This document shows, piece by piece, positions 6,191 through 10,283 of a stretch of 10,283 nt of DNA. The notes beneath the pieces were generated by a model. That model had not been told where the DNA came from. It ran no database searches and saw only the letters and a list, made by a program, of their open reading frames with translations. Source of the stretch: Thermoplasmata archaeon (GTDB lineage Archaea > Thermoplasmatota > DAOVMN01). A program made the translations under genes and the position numbers. The DNA is taken from contig DAOVMN010000044.1 of the NCBI GenBank assembly GCA_030630685.1, forward strand, positions 1 to 10,283, given 5' to 3'. How positions within the stretch are numbered: position 1 is the stretch's first letter; each line of letters starts with the position of its first letter.

Positions 6191-6223
6191 GGTTTCTAAC
6201 GGTTTTGGGGCAGATTAGAAACC
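6191..6223. repeat. Inverted repeat at the left edge of the AT-rich island
   Basis: GGTTTCTAA (6191-6199) and TTAGAAACC (6215-6223) are perfect 9-bp inverted arms around 15 bases, followed by an A-rich tract. It lies where the TPD-like similarity ends and composition shifts. It could be a terminator-like hairpin for the coaBC transcript, an operator, or an end of the inserted segment. No matching copy is seen near 9230. Confidence 0.45.
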
Positions 6224-6246
6224 CAAAAAAGATGAAAACCGAAAAC

Positions 6247-6256
6247 CATATAAAAG
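6247..6256 (+). promoter_or_regulatory. Promoter of the HD-ImmA operon
   Basis: ATATAAAA at 6248-6255 lies in an A-rich stretch, centred 26-27 nt before the ATG at 6278. This is the clearest TATA box in the window and predicts a leaderless first cistron. It indicates that the pair carries its own promoter. Confidence 0.65.
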
Positions 6257-6277
6257 AAAAAGGAAGGTACATCAATC

Positions 6278-8161
6278 ATGACTAAAAAATCAGAACAAAA
6301 AAACTCTTCAACGAAAAAAGGCATAGAAACAGTGCAAAGTAGACTTAATTCAAGTGAAGAAAAAAGTGAAGAAAAAAAGTCCAAATGGGATGATTTTTTA
6401 CACCCTCATAAAATCATCCGTGATGCCGTCCATGGAGATATCGAAATTACCAAGCTTGAAACAAAACTTATCGACACGGAGATTTTTCAGCGATTACATG
6501 GAATAAAGCAATTAGGTCCCACATATCTGGTTTATCCTGATGCCAAACACACAAGGTTTGAACATTCTCTTGGAGTTTTGTATGTAGCACAAAAAATTAT
6601 AAATGCAGTAGAAAAAAATTGTAAATATAAAGAAAATATTCTAAAAGAAGAGTTTATTAAAAAGTTAAGCATAAGCAAACACCAATTATTTTCACCATCA
6701 AGCCGTGATAAGGTACTGATAAGGTTAACCGCTCTTTTGCATGACGCCGCGCATCTCCCTTTTGGACACACACTTGAAAAAGAAGGGAACTTGTTCAAAA
6801 GGTCCCAATGGGCGGATCTGGATAGGTTTCAGTATTTCTTTGAAAATGGTTTTTCAAAGATAATAAAGCAATTCTTGAAGAAGAGAGAAATAGAGGATGG
6901 TGATATATCAGAATTCATTGAGGATTTGGGAAAAACCTTACAGGCTATAGAAGGCGTGGATCCTAAAAGTAGTGATGATGAGTTTGCAAAGGACGAAGAC
7001 GAGGCTATCAGGAAATTGAGGTGGTCTTATGTTGGGGATATTGTTGGCAATACTATTTGTGCCGATCTTTTTGATTATATAATGAGAGATTCGTATTTCA
7101 CTGGTTTTAAGCTTACATACGACCCACGAATCATAGAAAATTTTGTAATAATCGGAAAAACGAAGAAAGATGCTCGTTTAGCTCTTCTGGGCATCAGAAA
7201 GAATATAAAAAGACATGATACAATAAGTTCAGCTTTAAATCTCTTACAACAGCGTTATTATTTGACTGAGACTGTACATCATCATGATGTTAAAAAATCT
7301 GCATCGGCAATGGTGATAAACGCCGTGTTTGCTGCATTGAATAAGGCGCATCTGATCTCAAAGAAGGATTTATATGATTTAACTGAGGATGAACTTCTAT
7401 ATAAACTGATAACTGAAACCAAAAAACCAAAAGACCGTGATCAAGAGTTAATTAGTAATACACTACAAAATTTGAGGGCGAGAAAAATCTATAAACCTGT
7501 TTATAAAAAGTATTATCAAAAGGACGAAGATAGAATTAAAAAGTTAGTGGAAGACTATAAAGACCCTGAAAGAAGATATAAACTCCAAGAAAAACTTGAA
7601 ATAAACCACCATTTACCTCCTGGGTCAATAATCATTTATGCATCTAAACAAGAGAAAGGAAAAGAGGCATTAGCAAAATGTGTTTGGGTAGAAAGAGAAG
7701 TAGGAGAAATAAAAAGGCTTGAAGAAGTCAACGAGTCCAAAAAACAAGTTGAAATAATAAACAAAAAATACGAAAAATTATGGACTCTATATGTTTTCAT
7801 GGATAGAGAGAAGATATCTGAATGTCCTTTCTCTAATCATCAGCATCAAACTTATGGAAAATTAGTGGCTGGACGTTGTAAGAAAGTCTTTGGTCCCTTA
7901 AATGATATGGAAGATCCCGAGCTTCGTAATGTCTCAGATATAAATGATTCGGTAAAGGAACTTGAAGAGATATATATACAAGAGCGTCATAAAAATACAC
8001 AGTTGGATCAAGATAAAAAAAGTGAGCTTATAAATATCACCAAAGAATTTCTCAAAAATCCGGAACTCGCCGAAACACGCTACTCCAAATTGGAGAAGAG
8101 ACCAGAAAAACTTGAAATAGACGACATCTTTGATCTAGGATGGAAGATAGTGGTGGAATAA
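6278..8161 (+). CDS. SAMHD1-like HD-domain phosphohydrolase (possible dNTPase), accessory
   Basis: The product has 627 residues. Residues 1-37 are polar, rich in Lys, Ser and Glu, and probably disordered. The HD domain spans about 41-330. FQRLHGIKQLGPTYLVYP and RFEHSLGV (93-100, H96) match the start of SAMHD1/COG1078-type enzymes; LLHDAAHLPFGHT gives the H155-D156 pair plus H159 and H164; and DLFDYIMRDSYFTG supplies D266. All four metal ligands (H96, H155, D156, D266) are present, so it is expected to be active. Known relatives hydrolyse dNTPs or other nucleotides, and some limit phages by depleting dNTPs; the substrate here is inferred. The C-terminal 200 residues include PPGSIIIYASK, as in relatives, and a possible metal cluster C516-x4-H521-x-H523-x10-C534. 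It is much AT-richer than its neighbours and leads a two-gene operon with the metallopeptidase downstream. Confidence 0.85.
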   Translation: MTKKSEQKNSSTKKGIETVQSRLNSSEEKSEEKKSKWDDFLHPHKIIRDAVHGDIEITKLETKLIDTEIFQRLHGIKQLGPTYLVYPDAKHTRFEHSLGVLYVAQKIINAVEKNCKYKENILKEEFIKKLSISKHQLFSPSSRDKVLIRLTALLHDAAHLPFGHTLEKEGNLFKRSQWADLDRFQYFFENGFSKIIKQFLKKREIEDGDISEFIEDLGKTLQAIEGVDPKSSDDEFAKDEDEAIRKLRWSYVGDIVGNTICADLFDYIMRDSYFTGFKLTYDPRIIENFVIIGKTKKDARLALLGIRKNIKRHDTISSALNLLQQRYYLTETVHHHDVKKSASAMVINAVFAALNKAHLISKKDLYDLTEDELLYKLITETKKPKDRDQELISNTLQNLRARKIYKPVYKKYYQKDEDRIKKLVEDYKDPERRYKLQEKLEINHHLPPGSIIIYASKQEKGKEALAKCVWVEREVGEIKRLEEVNESKKQVEIINKKYEKLWTLYVFMDREKISECPFSNHQHQTYGKLVAGRCKKVFGPLNDMEDPELRNVSDINDSVKELEEIYIQERHKNTQLDQDKKSELINITKEFLKNPELAETRYSKLEKRPEKLEIDDIFDLGWKIVVE

Positions 8162-8173
8162 TTAGCAATAACC

Positions 8174-8181
8174 GAGGGTGA
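8174..8181 (+). promoter_or_regulatory. Ribosome binding site deciding a TTG start
   Basis: GAGGGTGA resembles the anti-SD complement GGAGGTGA and ends 7 nt before the TTG at 8189. The only other in-frame codon that could initiate after the upstream stop is an ATA at 8168. The second gene of the operon is therefore read by Shine-Dalgarno initiation, unlike the leaderless first gene. Confidence 0.6.
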
Positions 8182-8188
8182 GCTTGAT

Positions 8189-9160
8189 TTGACAAGTAAA
8201 AAAATTAGCCCAGTATTTTATGCGCTTGCTAACAGATATTTCGATGATGTTTCCTTATTTGATGAAACCAATCCGAAAAAATTTAAAGAGACAGTAAAAA
8301 AGAAACTGTTTGCTCATGTAAACAAAAGTGTGGAGGACTACTTCAGAGAACTGCCCTTTTTATATTTTTCAGTTATTGATATTGATGATAATGATCTTAT
8401 AAACTTTAAAAAAAACATCAAAGATTTTCTGCTAACTCGAAGAATTAAGAAAGTCAGATGCAGAAAATTGGAGGATATTGAAGGTCTATTAATTCCAAGA
8501 AAGGATGAATTTAGTGTAGTTATTAAGAAAATCCATCCGATTCGAATGTTAACCAGCTTAGCACATGAAGTAGGACATACTTATCTCTATAATATATCCA
8601 ACGATCCACCGACTCCTCTGGGGAGTAAATCAGCCCTCAAATCAAAAGAAGTTTATGATGACTGGGAGAGATTAGCGTATGATGTAGGAAGAGTTCTTCT
8701 TCTCCCAGAGAAACCTTTCGTATCGCTTATAAGGAAATCTTATGAAAGCCCTTCTTTGGAAAACTTTTTTAGAATGTATGATGAATTAAAAGTTTCTAAA
8801 GATGTATTGGCAATAAGATTATTTCGGGACTTGAAACTATGGGACGCCTATCTTTTCTGGGGATATTTGAAAAACGGCGCCATAATTATTGAGAACAAAG
8901 ATAAATTTCGGATTCAGGAAGGGAAGTTCAAATACTTTAATTTGAGGGAGGCAATACGTGATAAATGCTTAAAAATCATAATCCCAGATGATAAAAAGAA
9001 CAAAGAGAATTCACTTAAAAAGACGATAGAAAAGATGAATAAAATAAAGGGGAAAAATGTCAAGTGTAAAAGTAGGAACTTTCCCAAGGATTGTAAGATA
9101 GACATAGGAGGCTATAAAAAAAGCGATGGAAAGATATTATTTACAGCTCTACTTTATTGA
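8189..9160 (+). CDS. ImmA/IrrE-type zinc metallopeptidase
   Basis: The product has 323 residues and starts at TTG, chosen because of the well-spaced ribosome binding site. The zinc motif is LAHEVGHTYLY (H126, E127, H130), and DWERLAYDVGRVLLLP supplies the third ligand E160 and the family's hydrophobic helix ending in LLP (about 159-173). DELKVSKDVLAIRLFRDL (198-215) matches the VSxxAxxxRL segment that follows in ImmA/IrrE proteins. Known members cleave repressors (ImmR, DdrO), releasing phage-, mobile-element- or DNA-damage-response genes. No helix-turn-helix is fused here and no repressor gene is nearby. Residues 217-323 form an unassigned Lys-rich C-terminal region with C260, C293 and C302. 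The gene follows the HD phosphohydrolase by 27 nt with similar AT-rich composition, so the two are probably one functional unit. The family call is good; the substrate is unknown. Confidence 0.85.
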   Translation: MTSKKISPVFYALANRYFDDVSLFDETNPKKFKETVKKKLFAHVNKSVEDYFRELPFLYFSVIDIDDNDLINFKKNIKDFLLTRRIKKVRCRKLEDIEGLLIPRKDEFSVVIKKIHPIRMLTSLAHEVGHTYLYNISNDPPTPLGSKSALKSKEVYDDWERLAYDVGRVLLLPEKPFVSLIRKSYESPSLENFFRMYDELKVSKDVLAIRLFRDLKLWDAYLFWGYLKNGAIIIENKDKFRIQEGKFKYFNLREAIRDKCLKIIIPDDKKNKENSLKKTIEKMNKIKGKNVKCKSRNFPKDCKIDIGGYKKSDGKILFTALLY

Positions 9161-9190
9161 AAAAGTTATATGTTAACCTACATTCCGCCA

Positions 9191-9227
9191 CCCTTTTAGA
9201 CGAAGCAAATCACAGAGATAAATTTTT
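9191..9227 (+). terminator. T-rich tract, possible terminator of the HD-ImmA operon
   Basis: CCCTTTTAG (9191-9199) and ATTTTTCC (9222-9229) lie 30-70 nt after the metallopeptidase stop. Archaeal RNA polymerase ends transcripts at short T-runs, so this is a reasonable stop site. No hairpin is evident and the call is weak. Confidence 0.3.
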
Positions 9228-9260
9228 CCTTAAGTTGCAGGTCTCCCCAACGCTCACCAT
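9210..9260 (-). pseudogene. Short ORF start, apparently a gene truncated by the island
   Basis: On the reverse strand, downstream of the enoyl-CoA hydratase gene, a purine-rich GGAGGAAAGGAGGAGGGC lies directly before an ATG at 9260. Reading gives MVSVGETCNLRKNLSL and then a stop. The first residues (MVSVGETC) resemble the start of MaoC-like hydratases, which would suit a neighbour of an enoyl-CoA hydratase, but eight residues cannot prove it. Sequence after codon 11 is AT-rich island DNA, so the rest of the gene may have been replaced. Confidence 0.3.
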
Positions 9261-9328
9261 GCCCTCCTCCTTTCCTCCCTGGGGGCCCAGCGTACACCTC
9301 AAATATTCCGATTCTTTCCCAGGGAACC

Positions 9329-10108
9329 TCAATTACCCTTGAACTCGGGTCTCCTCTTCTCCACGAAGGCGGTCATCCCTTCCTTCTGGTCATGGGTCGA
9401 GAAGCAGAGGCCGAATGCATCCGCCTCTAAGGAAAGTGCAGAATTTATGTCAACGTCCATCCCTCTGTTTATTGCAGCCTTGGCGAGCCTGACGCTCACC
9501 TGGCCCTTGGATGCGATCTCCTTTGCCAGGTTCATGACCTCTTCCATGAGCACGTCAGGAGGTACCATCTTGTTGGCCAGACCGATCCTTAGCGCATCCT
9601 CGGCGTTGATAATCCGACCGGTGTAGATGATCTCCTTTGCCATGGCCATGCCCACCCTCCTTGGGAGGCGCTGGGTACCTCCGAATCCCGGTGTCACTCC
9701 CAGTCCGACTTCGGGCTGCCCGAACTTCGCCTTCTCCGAGGCATAGATAATGTCGCAGGCGAGAGCCAACTCGGTCCCTCCGCCCAAGGCGAAGCCGTTC
9801 ACCGCCGCAATAACGGGTTTGGAGAGGTTCTCGACTTGAGTGAAAACGGACTGACCAAGCATACCGAATTTCCTACCTTCAATTGCATCGAGGGGCTGCA
9901 TTTCAGTGATATCAGCTCCGGCAACAAAGGACTTCCCTGCACCCGTGAGGATAATAACATTCACATCCGGATCCTCGTCCAGTTCATAAAAAGCCTCGCT
10001 CAATTCCATCAATGTGGCGGTGTTCAGTGCGTTCAATACTTTTTCTCTATTGATCGTTAGTGTGGCGATTCCGTCCTGTACCTCGACAATCAGGTTCTCG
10101 AAACTCAT
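9329..10108 (-). CDS. Enoyl-CoA hydratase / crotonase-family protein
   Basis: The product adds water to trans-2-enoyl-CoA thioesters, or a related acyl-CoA conversion, in fatty-acid or amino-acid degradation. The 259 residues are the normal length of a single-domain crotonase. The oxyanion-hole segments SFVAGADI (60-67) and NGFALGGGTELALACD (104-119) are intact. Both catalytic acids of true hydratases are present: E113 in GGGTELA and E133 in FGQPEVGLGVTPGFGGTQRLPR. TGRIINAEDALRIGLANKMVP (163-183) and a C-terminal EKRRPEFKGN are also typical. The ATG at 10108 follows GGAG eight bases upstream, so unlike most genes here it may have a short leader with a ribosome binding site. It resembles short-chain enoyl-CoA hydratases (3-hydroxybutyryl-CoA dehydratase type), but substrate length cannot be read from sequence, so I give no gene symbol. 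Confidence 0.92.
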   Translation of the reverse strand: MSFENLIVEVQDGIATLTINREKVLNALNTATLMELSEAFYELDEDPDVNVIILTGAGKSFVAGADITEMQPLDAIEGRKFGMLGQSVFTQVENLSKPVIAAVNGFALGGGTELALACDIIYASEKAKFGQPEVGLGVTPGFGGTQRLPRRVGMAMAKEIIYTGRIINAEDALRIGLANKMVPPDVLMEEVMNLAKEIASKGQVSVRLAKAAINRGMDVDINSALSLEADAFGLCFSTHDQKEGMTAFVEKRRPEFKGN

Positions 10109-10116
10109 GGTATCGG

Positions 10117-10157
10117 CTCCGGTGTGCGGGATGGGATTTTCCTTGATAAATATTCTC
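10117..10157 (-). promoter_or_regulatory. Promoter and ribosome binding site of the enoyl-CoA hydratase gene
   Basis: On the reverse strand AATATTTATC (about 10147-10156) is a TATA-like element about 44 nt before the ATG. That predicts a leader of roughly 17 nt, which would just include GGAG (10117-10120) eight bases before the start. This differs from the leaderless arrangement of the other genes. Confidence 0.45.
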
Positions 10158-10227
10158 CCTGCACGTAAGAGTTCAGTAAACTGAAGCGTTGGTAATCATA
10201 GAAGTAGAGTCTTCACCGAAAAACTTA

Positions 10228-10283
10228 TCATTTAGATATGTCTATTAGATATCTCATGAAGCGAATTCCATTTACCACAGCAA
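10228..10283. other. Window edge: two possible partial genes, undecided
   Basis: On the plus strand an ATG at 10238 opens MSIRYLMKRIPFTTA and runs off the edge. On the minus strand a frame entering from the edge reads AVVNGIRFMRYLIDISK and stops at 10228. Only one, if either, is real, and 15-17 residues do not allow a choice. TTAGATAT occurs twice here (10232-10239 and 10245-10252). The stretch 10158-10227 shows nothing further. Confidence 0.2.

Larger units (their letters stand above)
9161..9328. other. Intergenic region holding the right edge of the AT-rich island
   Basis: The first part (to about 9235) is AT-rich like the HD-ImmA genes. From about 9236 onward it is GC-rich like the enoyl-CoA hydratase gene. 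The change is abrupt and coincides with a short interrupted reading frame on the reverse strand. Plus-strand reading frames here show no recognisable features. Confidence 0.5.

Noticed and set aside
8189..9160. Type II toxin-antitoxin of the HigA-ImmA or Xre-ImmA type
   Set aside because: No helix-turn-helix domain is fused to or encoded next to the metallopeptidase; the partner is the HD enzyme instead.
6190..9235. Insertion sequence or transposon
   Set aside because: No transposase or integrase, no matching terminal repeats, and no target-site duplication could be found between the two edges by eye.
9157..9342. Plus-strand 61-residue frame after the metallopeptidase
   Set aside because: Spans the island junction and runs into the enoyl-CoA hydratase 3' end; no ribosome binding site or recognisable sequence.

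Overview
The window looks archaeal. Five protein-coding genes have an A/T-rich TATA-like box centred about 24-28 nt upstream of the start codon and no Shine-Dalgarno sequence, the arrangement of leaderless archaeal transcripts. There is also a probable remnant of the archaeal/eukaryotic TPD-motif nuclease family, and an N-glycosylation-rich secreted acidic protein. A Thermoplasmatota-like or other euryarchaeal genome is plausible, but I cannot fix the taxon from sequence alone. No rRNA, tRNA, transposase, integrase or CRISPR array is visible.

Layout. (1) 1-502, minus strand: the N-terminal 167 residues of a PD-(D/E)XK-like protein of the type often annotated as an AbiEi-family antitoxin/regulator, cut off by the window edge. 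(2) 631-2524, plus strand: methylenetetrahydrofolate reductase (metF), a short secreted or membrane-anchored acidic protein, and a small winged-helix-like DNA-binding protein. (3) 2476-3762, minus strand: peptidase T, convergent with and overlapping the winged-helix gene. (4) 3850-4018: an unusual tandem array of small hairpins, mostly with GAA triloops, between the divergent pepT and coaBC promoters. (5) 4117-6038, plus strand: coaBC (coenzyme A biosynthesis) followed by a Tim44-like-domain protein whose real start is unclear but which probably has an N-terminal membrane helix. (6) About 6048-6190: a broken scrap resembling the TPD-motif nuclease family. (7) About 6190-9235: an AT-rich accessory island with two genes, a SAMHD1-like HD-domain phosphohydrolase and an ImmA/IrrE-type zinc metallopeptidase, 27 nt apart behind one promoter. 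(8) 9329-10108, minus strand: a crotonase-family enoyl-CoA hydratase. Just beyond its 3' end is a very short ORF start with a strong ribosome binding site that appears cut by the island.

How the parts work together. MetF (one-carbon metabolism), CoaBC (CoA), enoyl-CoA hydratase (acyl-CoA metabolism) and peptidase T are housekeeping metabolic genes with moderate to high GC. The HD-ImmA pair differs in base composition, has its own promoter, and is flanked by truncated genes on both sides. It is the best candidate for an undescribed system. The inferred model is a nucleotide-depleting HD effector controlled by or paired with a metalloprotease. The hairpin array is the second feature of note: stem sequences change between units while pairing is kept, and it lies outside both neighbouring predicted transcripts.
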